The notes under the pieces were generated by a model that ran no database searches, was not told the origin of the DNA, and saw only the letters and a list, made by a program, of their open reading frames with translations. From contig DGMY01000089.1 of NCBI GenBank assembly GCA_002388665.1, forward strand, positions 35,166 through 99,165: a DNA stretch of 64,000 bases. The letters run 5' to 3'. The translations under genes were made by a program, and so were the position numbers. Source of the stretch: Opitutia bacterium UBA4506. Lineage in GTDB: Bacteria; Verrucomicrobiota; Verrucomicrobiia; Opitutales; Puniceicoccaceae. This document shows, piece after piece, positions 44,153 through 54,154 of the stretch; within the stretch, counting starts at the first letter, position 1; the number at the start of each line of letters is the position of its first letter.

Positions 44153-46213
44153 TCAATCACCCTCCTGTAGATGTTCATCGCCGCGAACTGACCCATCGTC
44201 AGCGGCGTCACGATTCAGGCTCTTCAACGTGCGAGTGAGATCAGCCAGGTCCCGAAAACCGCCAATGACAAACCACACCGTAGCGACTACACCGATGAAG
44301 ATCGTCAGGAATACCTGGATACTCCACCAACTGATCCAGACATCATCCGAAATCCCAACGGTCAACCCCAGGACGGTTCCCAAGACAAAGGCACCGAAGA
44401 AAAACAGCGCAAAGCCAATCTTAAAGAAGTAGATGAATCGATCACCTCTCGTAAAATCGTCATTGATCCCCAACCTTCGGTACATCCTCTCTTTCCGGCT
44501 CAACCTCGAGGGGAGAGGCAGCGCCACCCCAGGCCGGGAGGCCTCAGTGGAAGGATGATGACCGTAGTCCTCGACTTGGTATTCTCCACGATGCAGAAGT
44601 TTCTCCATATTGACTGGGGGTCGCTTCGAGAGGAGGGAGAACAGAACGTAGCTGGAAGCGGCAATGATGGCGACTGCGAGTGACATCTGCACACCGTCGA
44701 ATGGAAACTTTTCCGGAAGCTCTTGAAGCCAGATCCGTTCAGGGTGATCCAGTTTCCAATCGGGGAGGAAGCGGGGCCAGACAATATTGCGCAAAACAAT
44801 TCCACCGACAGCGAGCAGCGAACCTACTGACATCGCCGCCCACGCTCCTTCGACCGAGCCACGTTTCCAATAGAGACCTCCCAGAATGACCGCCCCGGCT
44901 CCGCCCAGGAAAATCGCGCCAGTGATCTGAAAATACATGTAAATGAATTCATTCAGAGGAAAGGTGAGACTGAAAATGAAGGCAAAAACAGCGACACCGA
45001 GAATAGAACCACGGAGGAGGAACATGTGCATCCTCGGACCCAGTGGCTTATTGCGGAAGGGCATCACCACATCCTGAATGAATATCGACCCCCAGGAGTG
45101 TAGGTATGTATCGTCAGTCGAAACAGCAGCCGCTACGACCACCGCGGCGAATAAGCCCATAATCCCCACCGGCAGCAGTTGTGAAACCCCGGTCGGCACG
45201 AGCATCTGCCCCTGAATCTGAGGATTCTCGATCGTGGCGAGGGTGGCATGAACCGCCTCTGCTTGGGAGGAAAACTCCGGCAGGTGCATCATTGCGAAGA
45301 CAAACACAGGAATGAGCATCGAGAGAAGAAAGATTACCTGCCCCCGAAACTCCCCGAGAATTCCTGCCATCTTGGCTTCGTGAGGACTTTTTGGACAAGC
45401 GTTATACCCTTGAGACCCCTGCCACGCCTTATACCCATACACCTGAAGTGCCGCCAAAATGAAGAAGAAGGCAGGATTGAATCCGATGGTGTCTCCCTGC
45501 TTAAAGGGGTTGATCCTCGACTCCTGCTCGGGAGCCATCTGCAAACCCGCAATCAGCTCCGACCAACTGATCTGTGAAAGCATGAAAAAGAAAATGATAA
45601 GGATCGCGACTTGGACAAACTGCCCCTGAAAGAAATCGGTGATAATGACCGCAATCTGCCCACCCGACAGAGTGAGAATCAAAGCCATGGACAAAAGGCA
45701 AAACATGACGACCGCCAACATCGATACCGTAAAGCCGAACAATTGGACCTCTTCCGGCAGCCCACAGAAATAGATCAAAAAACGAGCGGTGACGGCGGGA
45801 AAGATCCCATAATTCAAAATTCCAGAAATGAAGGCGAGGAGACCCGCAAAAATCCGGAAACGCCTGCCATAGCGCATCTCAAAAAACTGTGCCATCGTCA
45901 TGGCCCTCGTCTCGCGATAGCGATAGATCACGAAACCGGAAAGGGCCAGTATCAATGACAGGGGCACCAAAATCTGGCCCCACCAGACTCCGGCAAATCC
46001 AGACGCATAGAATTTCTCGAAATTGGCTGCGATCGTAATCGCCCCCAATCCTGACATGCCACTGGCCATAGTGAGAAGGTAGCGTCCGGCACATCGATTC
46101 CCGACGAGGAAGTCAGCGACACTCCGGTTCAGAAACTTCGTTCGGATGGCGATCCCCAACATAAAGGCCAGCATCGCGCCGATAATCGTCCAGTCGATCC
46201 AGTGAAGATTCAT
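44153..46213 (-). CDS. Sodium:solute symporter (SSS family) with long C-terminus, Module B
   Basis: A protein of about 686 residues, longer than the Module A symporter. It has the SSS core (NRCAGRYLLTMASGMSGLGAIT, GGQIAVIITDFFQGQF, VVAAAVSTDDTYLHSWGSIF) and then an extension from about residue 560: a cytoplasmic linker with KLLHRGEYQVEDYGHH and two more spans near the end. Several long SSS proteins of this kind occur in Planctomycetota and Verrucomicrobiota beside sugar dehydrogenases. The ATG at 46213 (MNLHWIDW) was preferred over one 51 bases upstream. Confidence 0.88.
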   Translation of the reverse strand: MNLHWIDWTIIGAMLAFMLGIAIRTKFLNRSVADFLVGNRCAGRYLLTMASGMSGLGAITIAANFEKFYASGFAGVWWGQILVPLSLILALSGFVIYRYRETRAMTMAQFFEMRYGRRFRIFAGLLAFISGILNYGIFPAVTARFLIYFCGLPEEVQLFGFTVSMLAVVMFCLLSMALILTLSGGQIAVIITDFFQGQFVQVAILIIFFFMLSQISWSELIAGLQMAPEQESRINPFKQGDTIGFNPAFFFILAALQVYGYKAWQGSQGYNACPKSPHEAKMAGILGEFRGQVIFLLSMLIPVFVFAMMHLPEFSSQAEAVHATLATIENPQIQGQMLVPTGVSQLLPVGIMGLFAAVVVAAAVSTDDTYLHSWGSIFIQDVVMPFRNKPLGPRMHMFLLRGSILGVAVFAFIFSLTFPLNEFIYMYFQITGAIFLGGAGAVILGGLYWKRGSVEGAWAAMSVGSLLAVGGIVLRNIVWPRFLPDWKLDHPERIWLQELPEKFPFDGVQMSLAVAIIAASSYVLFSLLSKRPPVNMEKLLHRGEYQVEDYGHHPSTEASRPGVALPLPSRLSRKERMYRRLGINDDFTRGDRFIYFFKIGFALFFFGAFVLGTVLGLTVGISDDVWISWWSIQVFLTIFIGVVATVWFVIGGFRDLADLTRTLKSLNRDAADDGSVRGDEHLQEGD

Positions 46214-46314
46214 AAAGATGAGTTGCGTATTCTTTTCGAGGTCAGCCGGACCCTCAGCCCTCACGAAGAGAATGGGACAGTGCAGCTATGTCGCGAAGTT
46301 TCTGACGTCCGAGA

Positions 46315-47298
46315 TCAGTGGAGAAACATCCCCATCTGTTCGTCTCTCCTGTCCGTAGCGAGGGGTGGCGATTTGGACAGGGCCGTAATCTCGGTCCGTA
46401 GTTGTGGCGTCATATCGAAATCGATTACACCCAAGGCCGTTTCGATCTGCTCGACATTCCGCGCACCGATTATGGGTGCGGTCACGGCGGGATGGGAGCC
46501 TGTCCACGCGGTCGCCACGGTCGCCGGATTCCAATGGCGCTCCGCGCAAAAGGCGATGAACAACCGCACCGTCTCGCGGTAATCCTCCTCATCGTACCGA
46601 GCACGATAGAACTGATTATCCGCAATCCTTCCCTTCCCCGTTCCCGGGCTCATATACTTACCACTGAGCAGACCTGCAGCCAACGGACTATACGGAATGA
46701 CTCCCAGGTCCTCCGACTGCGCCATGGGCAAAATTTCAACCTCTGCTTGGCGTTTGACCAGATTGTACATCGGCTGAACACATTCGAAGCGGGGAAGATC
46801 TCGTCGGTCCGAAATCCCCAGACCCTTCATGATCTGCCAGGCTGCCGCATTACTGATTGCCGGATAGAGAATCTTACCCTCCCGAACCAAGTCATTCAAA
46901 CCGCAAAGAGTTTCCTCCAACGGGGTCAACGGGTCAAAGTTATGAATAAAATAGAAGTCGATTCGGTCAGTGCCCAACCGGCGGAGGGACGCTTCGACGG
47001 CTCGCTTCAGGTAGAGCCGGGAACAGCCCCGGTCGTTTGGACCGGGTCCCGTGCGACCTTGGAATTTCGAACACAGGATCCACTCGTCCCGACAGTCCTG
47101 CAACAGTCTGCCCACAATCTCCTCCGTCCGTCCATTCCCATAAACGTCCGCTGTATCGATAAAATTGAGACCCCGCTCACGGCATCTATCAAATATATTT
47201 CGGGAGACCTCTTCGTCCGCCTCATTTCCGAAAGTCATCGTCCCCAGGCAGAGGCTGGAGACCTGTACTCCCGTGCGTCCAATAGTTTTGTACTTCAT
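46315..47298 (-). CDS. Aldo/keto reductase, Module B left arm
   Basis: An NADPH-type oxidoreductase of 327 residues. The catalytic tetrad is visible: Asp and Tyr in FIDTADVYGNG, Lys in WILCSKFQG and His in FYFIHNFDP. GCSRLYLKRAVEASLRRLG is the family helix, and PIIGARNVEQIETALG the cofactor-binding end. It sits between the SDR and the symporter genes. Members close to it (AKR11/YajO type) act on aldehydes and sugars; the substrate is not known here. Confidence 0.88.
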   Translation of the reverse strand: MKYKTIGRTGVQVSSLCLGTMTFGNEADEEVSRNIFDRCRERGLNFIDTADVYGNGRTEEIVGRLLQDCRDEWILCSKFQGRTGPGPNDRGCSRLYLKRAVEASLRRLGTDRIDFYFIHNFDPLTPLEETLCGLNDLVREGKILYPAISNAAAWQIMKGLGISDRRDLPRFECVQPMYNLVKRQAEVEILPMAQSEDLGVIPYSPLAAGLLSGKYMSPGTGKGRIADNQFYRARYDEEDYRETVRLFIAFCAERHWNPATVATAWTGSHPAVTAPIIGARNVEQIETALGVIDFDMTPQLRTEITALSKSPPLATDRRDEQMGMFLH

Positions 47299-47319
47299 GA
47301 AATGTTTTTATACTCCGCC

Positions 47320-48099
47320 CTAGTGGGCTGTATAGCCCCCATCCACTGGAAGATTCACACCGGTTACATAGGAGGAGGCGTCGCTCAGCAGGAAGATCAC
47401 CGATCCTCCGAGGTCCGATTTATTCCCCATCCTCCCCAGGAAAGTATTTGCATTATAACGACTAAGAAATGGCGCGGTATGATCGTTAAAAAAGCCCCCG
47501 GGGCTCAAGCAATTCACTCTCACACCCGACGAGCCGAAGAGCGCTGCATAGAAACGAGTCAAGTTTACCATCCCGGCCTTGTGGAAGAAATAGTCGGGCG
47601 GCGGGGGAGGACTTTCCGTCCCCTCATACAAAGAAAGGCTCGGTCCAACCACGCCCTGAATCGAGCCCACATTGACAATGCTGCCCCCTTTGAGATTACA
47701 CAGAACCTCTCCAAAAATACGATTCATCAGCATGATGCCCGTCGCATTGATCCGCATGGAGGCCTCCCACTCCTCTACCGAACCGTCTGCGGAGGACATC
47801 GTTCGCGCTACGGAATTGTTCACAACGCCATCCACTCTCCCATATCTCTCCAAAATCTTCTCCCGAAGGTTCCCGATGGAACCCTCGTCCCCCTGGTCAT
47901 AAGATTCCGCAACTACGTCTCCTCCGTTTCGACGCTCCTCATCAGCGACTCGCTCACATTCTTGAGCATTGCGGGAAGCGATCACAAGAGTAGCACCTGC
48001 GGAGGCCAGATCCGTGGTCAACCCCCGACCGTACAAGCCGGTTCCTCCGGTGAGGAGAATCACTTTTCCCTTGAGACTAAAACGGTCTAATGCGCTCAT
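47320..48099 (-). CDS. Short-chain dehydrogenase/reductase, Module B left arm
   Basis: A protein of 259 residues of the classical SDR type. TGGTGLYGRGL binds the nucleotide, VDGVVNNSVA replaces NNAG, and the catalytic Tyr-Lys pair lies in YFFHKAGMVNLTRF. PGGFFND and YVTGVNLPVDGGYTAH close the fold. Its ATG overlaps the upstream Gfo/Idh stop by four bases (ATGA). Together with the second SDR of this locus (56399-57178) it belongs to the oxidative part of the sugar pathway. Confidence 0.9.
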   Translation of the reverse strand: MSALDRFSLKGKVILLTGGTGLYGRGLTTDLASAGATLVIASRNAQECERVADEERRNGGDVVAESYDQGDEGSIGNLREKILERYGRVDGVVNNSVARTMSSADGSVEEWEASMRINATGIMLMNRIFGEVLCNLKGGSIVNVGSIQGVVGPSLSLYEGTESPPPPPDYFFHKAGMVNLTRFYAALFGSSGVRVNCLSPGGFFNDHTAPFLSRYNANTFLGRMGNKSDLGGSVIFLLSDASSYVTGVNLPVDGGYTAH

Positions 48100-49043
48100 G
48101 ACTTCACTCCGATTTCTTCTAGTATCTCTGCCGTGGTAACCACTCTGCCGCCTTCCTCTCCACTGCGAATCCCAGCGATGATTATCGCCATCAATTCGAT
48201 GGTTTGCTCGAAAGGAAACGGTGATTCTCCCGTTCGAAAAAAGTGGATGGCGGTCAAGAGCTGGTTTCGAAACGCGACGTAGAAATCTTTCACTTGAATC
48301 TGCCGGTGCTCGGACTCTCCGTATGCGTGAAATACTCCAAAGCTTCCCACCGCATCCGGAACAACTGCGAGGGTCACAGATGTACCGCTTCGATGGACGA
48401 TATGAAAGAAGCTAGAGTTATGGTTTCTCTCGGTCCGAACCTGCTCAAAACCCGGACCCAGCAAAGCGAGAATCGGCTCGAGCAAATGAATGCCGTACTT
48501 CTCCCACGTTTTGGCGGTAATACCCGTCAGCCATCGCCAGGAGGGACCGCGCAAGTCGACCAACTCTTTCGCGTACCTCATTCCACTGGAGGACAACAAT
48601 GCCGCACCACCCTGTTCCCAGTGCACAAACTGGCAGAGATCCGGGAGATTGGTCGCCAATGGCTTATCCACAAAAACGGGCACACCCGCCTCAACAAACG
48701 GGAGAGCCCGACGGACATGATCATCACCATCATCAGTAGCAATAAGGACCCCATCGACTTCACCAATGACATCCTCCGGCTGATCGACCACGTTGGGAAC
48801 CAACGATGCTGCCGAGACGTTCTCCGCATCCGACGGGTCATCCGTCCAAACATGTGTCACCTGTGCCCCTTCGATCCCAACGCTCTCAAAAGGCTGCTCA
48901 TTCAGGTACTTAATAATCCCCGCCGAAGGACAACGGGCTTCCATCTCCTTTGGATCAAACCCGTTCACAATCGCTGACCACGAGTACGGGTGTTCGTTCC
49001 CGGGGATCATTCCGAGTACAGCTAACCGGATCAGTGGTCTCAT
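48096..49043 (-). CDS. Gfo/Idh-type oxidoreductase, divergent copy
   Basis: A protein of 315 residues with an unusual nucleotide-binding start, LAVLGMIPGNEHPYSW in place of GxGxxG, and DKP (VFVDKPLATN) in place of EKP. The C-terminal domain is shorter than in the other two family members here. These features place it in a subgroup with altered cofactor binding, so it may not be a typical dehydrogenase. It is coupled on both sides: ATGA overlap with the 50-aa ORF upstream and with the SDR downstream. Confidence 0.8.
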   Translation of the reverse strand: MRPLIRLAVLGMIPGNEHPYSWSAIVNGFDPKEMEARCPSAGIIKYLNEQPFESVGIEGAQVTHVWTDDPSDAENVSAASLVPNVVDQPEDVIGEVDGVLIATDDGDDHVRRALPFVEAGVPVFVDKPLATNLPDLCQFVHWEQGGAALLSSSGMRYAKELVDLRGPSWRWLTGITAKTWEKYGIHLLEPILALLGPGFEQVRTERNHNSSFFHIVHRSGTSVTLAVVPDAVGSFGVFHAYGESEHRQIQVKDFYVAFRNQLLTAIHFFRTGESPFPFEQTIELMAIIIAGIRSGEEGGRVVTTAEILEEIGVKS

Positions 49044-49192
49044 CGAGACCCCCTGCTTGAAATGAACAAACTGGTCCGGGAATCAATGCAGCCCGAGCGA
49101 CCAAGCGGATTCTCAGCAACAATATCGCTGATCGCTGCAAAGATGCCGGGCGTTCTCTGATCGTACTCGGCCGGAGAATTTGAGGTAACCAT
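49040..49192 (-). CDS. Possible small protein (50 aa) inside the Module B operon
   Basis: An open frame from an ATG five bases after the stop of the BNR/sialidase gene to a TGA that overlaps the start of the divergent Gfo/Idh gene as ATGA. The product would start MVTSNSPAEYDQRTPGIFAA and contain AISDIVAENPLGRSGCIDS. It exactly fills the space between two operon genes. No family was recognised and no Shine-Dalgarno is evident, so it may be chance; the coupling geometry argues otherwise. Confidence 0.4.
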   Translation of the reverse strand: MVTSNSPAEYDQRTPGIFAAISDIVAENPLGRSGCIDSRTSLFISSRGSR

Positions 49193-49196
49193 ACGA

Positions 49197-50342
49197 CTAT
49201 TGGAACCGAATCTTAGCCAAGAAGATGCTGTTGTTACTTCCATATTTTTCGCACGCGCTAAAATCGTTCCAATGCGGGAGTGTTGTCTGCATCCATTCGG
49301 AGGCAACGACCCAAGTTTCGGAGTCCGACACCTGGGTCACACCAAAATTTCCCAGTCTCGCCCCTTTTTCTGGAACCAGTATCTGTTCGGTCTCGCGGAC
49401 GATACAAAGAGTATCGAGATCGACTCGTCCGATAAACAGCGGCGCGCGATGTCGAAAGATGTGATGATTGTTCGCCGCGCGACGGTTATAGATGAGCCAG
49501 AGTTCGTCTCCGTGGGTCACCCAGTGTTGCTGCGTATTGTAATTGCCCAGATCCGATCCGTCATCGTAAGTCCACGGCTGTGGGTCCGAATAGTTCAACC
49601 CGTCCCGGCTCCGAGAGACATAACCGGAATTATCATTTCGGAGAGTGAGGAAGAATTCACCCCTTGCCGAAGCAAGCGAAGGTTCGACAAATCCACGCCC
49701 ACGAGGATGAAAGAGCGCCTCCCCATGCTCGAGATACTTCAATGACTTCCCATCGAAGGAACACCTCAGTACCGTCGATGCAAAGTCCTGATAAGGTCCA
49801 TCGACAGTACGTCCAACATAGGTAGGGAGTAGAACATCGCCATTGGGTAGATCCACTCGCTGAGTGCAACCTGCGCCCTCGTTAAAGAACTCCTTTCCGG
49901 CGGGGAGTGCTAGCTTTTCCCACACGGACCACGATCGAGTCCCAGGATCGTACACACTGTATCCGGTGTCGCGCCGGCGCGGCACCTCTTCGAGTTCGTC
50001 CCCAAAGTAGCGCACGGTATGCCCCGTACCGAGCAATACCCCACTGGCGCTATGCCAGGCGGGCGTAAAGTCGCTGATCCCCTCCTCGACCCCACCACTG
50101 TCCGGGCGCCGCCCCAATGACTCAAAGTGAGAAACGGGCTGGGACCACGTGCGCCCCCCATCATCGGAACGTATATCGTGTAGTTCGTAGAAAATATCTT
50201 CTCCGGTCAACCGGAGCTTCTGCATCGTAATGAGCGCCCGCAGTGGATCCCCGGGGATCACCCCCGGCCGTGCATGGACCCAGCATGTCTTCCGATCATA
50301 GCCGCTCTGTACGGTGATTAATTCGGTTTCCACGATCGCCAT
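49197..50342 (-). CDS. BNR/Asp-box (sialidase-fold) protein, cytoplasmic
   Basis: A protein of 381 residues with the six-bladed propeller of the sialidase superfamily. The clearest Asp-box is RSDDGGRTWS near residue 61, with weaker ones in SFDGKSLKY and SRDGLNYSDP. Candidate Arg residues occur in VHARPGVIPG and FLTLRNDNSGYVSRSRDG. No signal peptide is present. Many such proteins in marine bacteria are not true sialidases. It is one base from the end of the large secreted glycosidase gene, so they are likely to work on one substrate. Confidence 0.82.
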   Translation of the reverse strand: MAIVETELITVQSGYDRKTCWVHARPGVIPGDPLRALITMQKLRLTGEDIFYELHDIRSDDGGRTWSQPVSHFESLGRRPDSGGVEEGISDFTPAWHSASGVLLGTGHTVRYFGDELEEVPRRRDTGYSVYDPGTRSWSVWEKLALPAGKEFFNEGAGCTQRVDLPNGDVLLPTYVGRTVDGPYQDFASTVLRCSFDGKSLKYLEHGEALFHPRGRGFVEPSLASARGEFFLTLRNDNSGYVSRSRDGLNYSDPQPWTYDDGSDLGNYNTQQHWVTHGDELWLIYNRRAANNHHIFRHRAPLFIGRVDLDTLCIVRETEQILVPEKGARLGNFGVTQVSDSETWVVASEWMQTTLPHWNDFSACEKYGSNNSIFLAKIRFQ

Positions 50343-50343
50343 C

Positions 50344-53300
50344 TCAGATCTCCTCGAGAACAGGAGCTGCGCCTTCCGGTTTCAGCCATACATAGCACCA
50401 TTCCTCTGAACCCAGAGCGACAGAGATCTGCCCCTCTTCATCCATTTCAACAACCTCTTCGCTCAACGGATTCGACACCTGAAGCGGCTCACCCTCCAGG
50501 CCGAGCTCATCCAACTCGAACTTCACGGTGATCTCCTGTGCCTCCCGTGACCGATTGGAGATCACGGCGAGGGTGCCATTGCTCGGATGCTTTAGGAGTG
50601 TCGCGTAAGCCTCCTCCCCACTCACCGAGACATAGTCCTCATTCTCGTAATAGAACAATTTCTCGGCATCATCCGCGCCAAACTCATCCCTCATGGCCCA
50701 CAAATCGGGGATTAAGACAAAATAGGAATCCTTCGACTGGGCAGCATTATCATAGGCCCCCGTACTCAGTCTCGGGGAGACGTCGAGCAGCAATGTAGTT
50801 GCCGCTATCTTCATCGGATTGCGCAACCGATAGTGCAATGTTTCTGCCGCAATACCCAGCTGTCTGCCCGTGAACTCTGTGCGAAGTTTATCCAAGGTCA
50901 GTTCATCCGCGATGTATTCGGTTCCCGTGTAGCGCAAATGGTGCCACTGCTCGCCCGTCCACATCACATCCGCATAGGCCAGACCGGACGGATTGTAGCC
51001 GAATGAACTATGGACATCAATGATCGCGTCGGGATTAGGATCTTTCACCACCCGGTAAAGACGCTGCATCATACCGCGCACAGCAAAGGTTGGATAGGTC
51101 CCATGCAATTTACCATCTTCATCCCGATAGCCACATCCGTGTTCCTCATTAAAGCACAGCGGTCCGATATGAACCGTTCCATCGAGATAAACCCCGTTCT
51201 CATTGAACTCTTCCAAGCGCTGTTGGAGAGAGTACATAAAGGCATCCTGCAGCTCGGGACTTTTCGTGCACATAAAAATGGCAGACGATGAATCGGCACC
51301 GTATTCGACGCCAATTGAGCCCGGACGATTCGGGTTCAATGGAAACGCGATCGGAGTACTGTACGACTTCATAGGTCGGTTAGCCATATCGGTGCCGTAG
51401 ATATCAAACTCCTCCACGTCCACTGGGAATCGCTGGTGAATCACATAATTGTGGGTCTTGAGACCGGCAGCACTGGTTGCCTCAACCATCCCATGTAGCG
51501 CCTCAGCAAACTCATCATGAACAGGCATTGGCCAGGGGAAGATATCCTGAACATTCGTGAACAAGCGTTTGACCCCCATGTCCACGATCGCCTCCGCTTC
51601 GGGCTTTCCATTCTGCTGGCGGTTGGGAATCTCAAAATCCAGACCCCACGGCTCGTAGCGTGCGATCCTCAAGGACCATGCATCTTCCTTCAGTGGCTTC
51701 ACCGGAGTGGCCAAGAGGGCGAATTCATATGTCTTCGCTTCATCCTCCACCAACGTGGAGGGCTTTGTGACGAGATTGGCGACAAAATTGACGCTCGTAT
51801 CGCCGGGCAGGACTTCCAGTGTTTTTAGTGAGTCCTTGGGATTCCAATACTGATCAGATTCAGCCTGCCAGGTCAGACCTCTTTCGTCGTCCCCTATCCA
51901 GACACTCGGACTGAATTGAAAACCGAGAGACTCTGAGATCGCTCCACTATGAAATGTTCCCACGTAATCACCATCAACGAGAGGATAAGCCCGATCGGCG
52001 TAGCAAAAGCGGGCAATCTCGGTCTTGAAGGGGAACTCGAGAACCAAGCGATCGATCTCTACATCCTGATCCGACTCCACTTGGAATCGATACAGCAAAA
52101 ATCCGTCGTACTCGAGAGTGGCCTCAATGAGAAGCCAGACGGAACCGCTACTCAATCGTTGCGTGAGCACGACCTCTTTCGGTGACCGCGCGGCAACCTC
52201 AATGCGACTCGCCCTCCAATTCGCGTCTCTCCCGTCGATTTGCGCGAGAATTCTTGAAGGTCCCGCGAGGAGGCCTTCGCCATCCGCCGTAATTTGCGAG
52301 GGCAACAGGAACTCCCCAAATTCATAACGACGACCCAGGACATCTACGCCGATACCTCCTCCGGGTTGAGAAACTACCTCGACCGGCGTCCAGGGCGCGG
52401 GGACACCCGGCTCTACTCCAGCTTCAGCAGCAATCCAATCCGGTTCGACCAGCTCCACTGTTCGGGAAACGGATGCGGTCCTGCTCCCCGCTTCGATTTC
52501 GACAGTTTTCCCCTCGAGGCCGTCAAGAGGAAAGACAGCAGTCGCCGCAAATCGACCCGTTCGATCCCCCGAGACATCCACCGGCTCAACTGCACTCCCC
52601 TCAACCGCTCTTCCGTCGACTCTTACGACAAACTGAACAGGCTCCTCCGGGTACTCCTCCGACTTTTTCGTATGACGAACCGTCAACTCACGATGGTACC
52701 AATTCGGCTCCACTGCGAGCTCGGCAACCGTCTCTCCATCAAAGGCCTCTCCCGATGCGTGAGCAAAAACCTCCTCCGCCGCCAAGGCACTTTTGTACAA
52801 CCGAAAATCGACTAGATCAATCGGCGCGAAATAGCCGTTGAGGGGCTCGCCTCCAATACGCAGTGCCGATCCCTTCCTCAATTCAACTCCTGGAATCGGC
52901 ATGAACTGATCGCGAATGAGCAATCCGTCCTTGTAAAACCGAGCCCTGGGATACTCGACAACAACGGCGATATGAGACCATTCCGGACCGAGGATCTTCC
53001 TCGTAACGGGCAACGCTACCCGCTCAAGCCCATACTCCCCACGGGTCCTGTATTGAAGAAGCAAATTATAGTCGAACTCCAGATTGAAGAGGAACCAGGA
53101 AGGTGAGGCTTCTCCAAAGATCAACGATGACTTCGTCTTCTGCTCCGCATTTTGGCGCACCCACATTTCGAAGGTCATGTCACCCTCGATTCTCAGGGTT
53201 TCCGACCCTGGGATCTCAACATACGTCGATTCTCCATTGAAGCGCAGAGCCCCCGGAATGTCACCTTCCGGCATCAGGTACTCACCGTCATGAATCACAC

Positions 53301-54153
53301 CATCATTGCCATTTCCACTTAAGTCCGAGGCAACTCCGGCCGGATCCGAATCGAATCGATAGTGCAACACCAGCGCATCTTCCCGCGGAAGTGGCTGTAG
53401 CCGAACTCCCACATTTTTACTCTCTCGGTTCTCCGCAAAAAGAAGCTCTACGTCCTCCCGGTCGAGAGCCCGGCTCCACACGCCCACGTCGTCCAATCTT
53501 CCTTCGAAGCTTCGAGAAGGTCCCATGATTCTTCCAAGATGAAGAAATACCTTCTCATTGCTGACATCCATCTCGAGGCCTTCATCCTCCCAGCTACCTG
53601 CTTCAGCGCCGTCGATATAGATGGTAAGCGTCTCCCCCTCTCGAACGATCGCTACATAGTGCCACCCTTCCAAGGTCGGGAATGGAACCTCCCTCGATTC
53701 AGAATCAACGCCATCCGCTAGAACCACCCTCAAGTCACGGGTCTCCGTGACTTCGACCTTCCAGCCCGGCCCGGCGGCTCCATCACCCATTTTTCCGATG
53801 ACGACACCCGGCTTCTCCCGATCGATCTGCATCCAGAACTCGACCGAAAAATCCGATTCGCCGAACAACAGCTTCCGCTGACCGACACATCTGCCATTCG
53901 CCGCATTGCCGTCCAACGCAAGCGCATGCCCTTCTCCCTCAGGAACAAAAACCGCGCCATAGAGCGTGCCATGGTTCCCCAGAAGACTCTGATCCAATAT
54001 CGCACCGTGAACCTCGCCGCTCGGATTTCCTTCATCGAAGGTATACCAAACCTCCTGTTCAGTGCGATCGAGACTCCCCGCACATAACAGGGAGGCACCG
54101 AGAAAAGATGCGATAAAGCTCAAAGTCATAACTCTGGGGAAGGGTGCAGACAT
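50344..54153 (-). CDS. Large exported glycoside-hydrolase-like protein with two LamG domains
   Basis: A protein of 1269 residues. A signal peptide (LSFIASFLGASLLCAG) is followed by two LamG/concanavalin-like modules at about 35-240 and 255-465, a beta domain (about 480-570), and a large region (from about 590) like the DUF6067/GH123-like group, with KRLFTNVQDIFPWPMPVHDEF, NGVYLDGTVHIGPLCFNEEHGCGY and YADVMWTGEQWHHLRYTGTEY. Asp in VYLDG and Glu in TGEQWHH are possible catalytic residues. It would bind and cut a polysaccharide outside the cytoplasm. An internal ATG at 54129 would also fit the signal peptide. Confidence 0.8.
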   Translation of the reverse strand: MSAPFPRVMTLSFIASFLGASLLCAGSLDRTEQEVWYTFDEGNPSGEVHGAILDQSLLGNHGTLYGAVFVPEGEGHALALDGNAANGRCVGQRKLLFGESDFSVEFWMQIDREKPGVVIGKMGDGAAGPGWKVEVTETRDLRVVLADGVDSESREVPFPTLEGWHYVAIVREGETLTIYIDGAEAGSWEDEGLEMDVSNEKVFLHLGRIMGPSRSFEGRLDDVGVWSRALDREDVELLFAENRESKNVGVRLQPLPREDALVLHYRFDSDPAGVASDLSGNGNDGVIHDGEYLMPEGDIPGALRFNGESTYVEIPGSETLRIEGDMTFEMWVRQNAEQKTKSSLIFGEASPSWFLFNLEFDYNLLLQYRTRGEYGLERVALPVTRKILGPEWSHIAVVVEYPRARFYKDGLLIRDQFMPIPGVELRKGSALRIGGEPLNGYFAPIDLVDFRLYKSALAAEEVFAHASGEAFDGETVAELAVEPNWYHRELTVRHTKKSEEYPEEPVQFVVRVDGRAVEGSAVEPVDVSGDRTGRFAATAVFPLDGLEGKTVEIEAGSRTASVSRTVELVEPDWIAAEAGVEPGVPAPWTPVEVVSQPGGGIGVDVLGRRYEFGEFLLPSQITADGEGLLAGPSRILAQIDGRDANWRASRIEVAARSPKEVVLTQRLSSGSVWLLIEATLEYDGFLLYRFQVESDQDVEIDRLVLEFPFKTEIARFCYADRAYPLVDGDYVGTFHSGAISESLGFQFSPSVWIGDDERGLTWQAESDQYWNPKDSLKTLEVLPGDTSVNFVANLVTKPSTLVEDEAKTYEFALLATPVKPLKEDAWSLRIARYEPWGLDFEIPNRQQNGKPEAEAIVDMGVKRLFTNVQDIFPWPMPVHDEFAEALHGMVEATSAAGLKTHNYVIHQRFPVDVEEFDIYGTDMANRPMKSYSTPIAFPLNPNRPGSIGVEYGADSSSAIFMCTKSPELQDAFMYSLQQRLEEFNENGVYLDGTVHIGPLCFNEEHGCGYRDEDGKLHGTYPTFAVRGMMQRLYRVVKDPNPDAIIDVHSSFGYNPSGLAYADVMWTGEQWHHLRYTGTEYIADELTLDKLRTEFTGRQLGIAAETLHYRLRNPMKIAATTLLLDVSPRLSTGAYDNAAQSKDSYFVLIPDLWAMRDEFGADDAEKLFYYENEDYVSVSGEEAYATLLKHPSNGTLAVISNRSREAQEITVKFELDELGLEGEPLQVSNPLSEEVVEMDEEGQISVALGSEEWCYVWLKPEGAAPVLEEI

Positions 54154-54154
54154 G

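Noticed and set aside
46402..48090. 562-codon plus-strand frame over the AKR and SDR genes
   Set aside because: Antisense shadow of two clear minus-strand enzymes; the translation has no domain and low-complexity patches.
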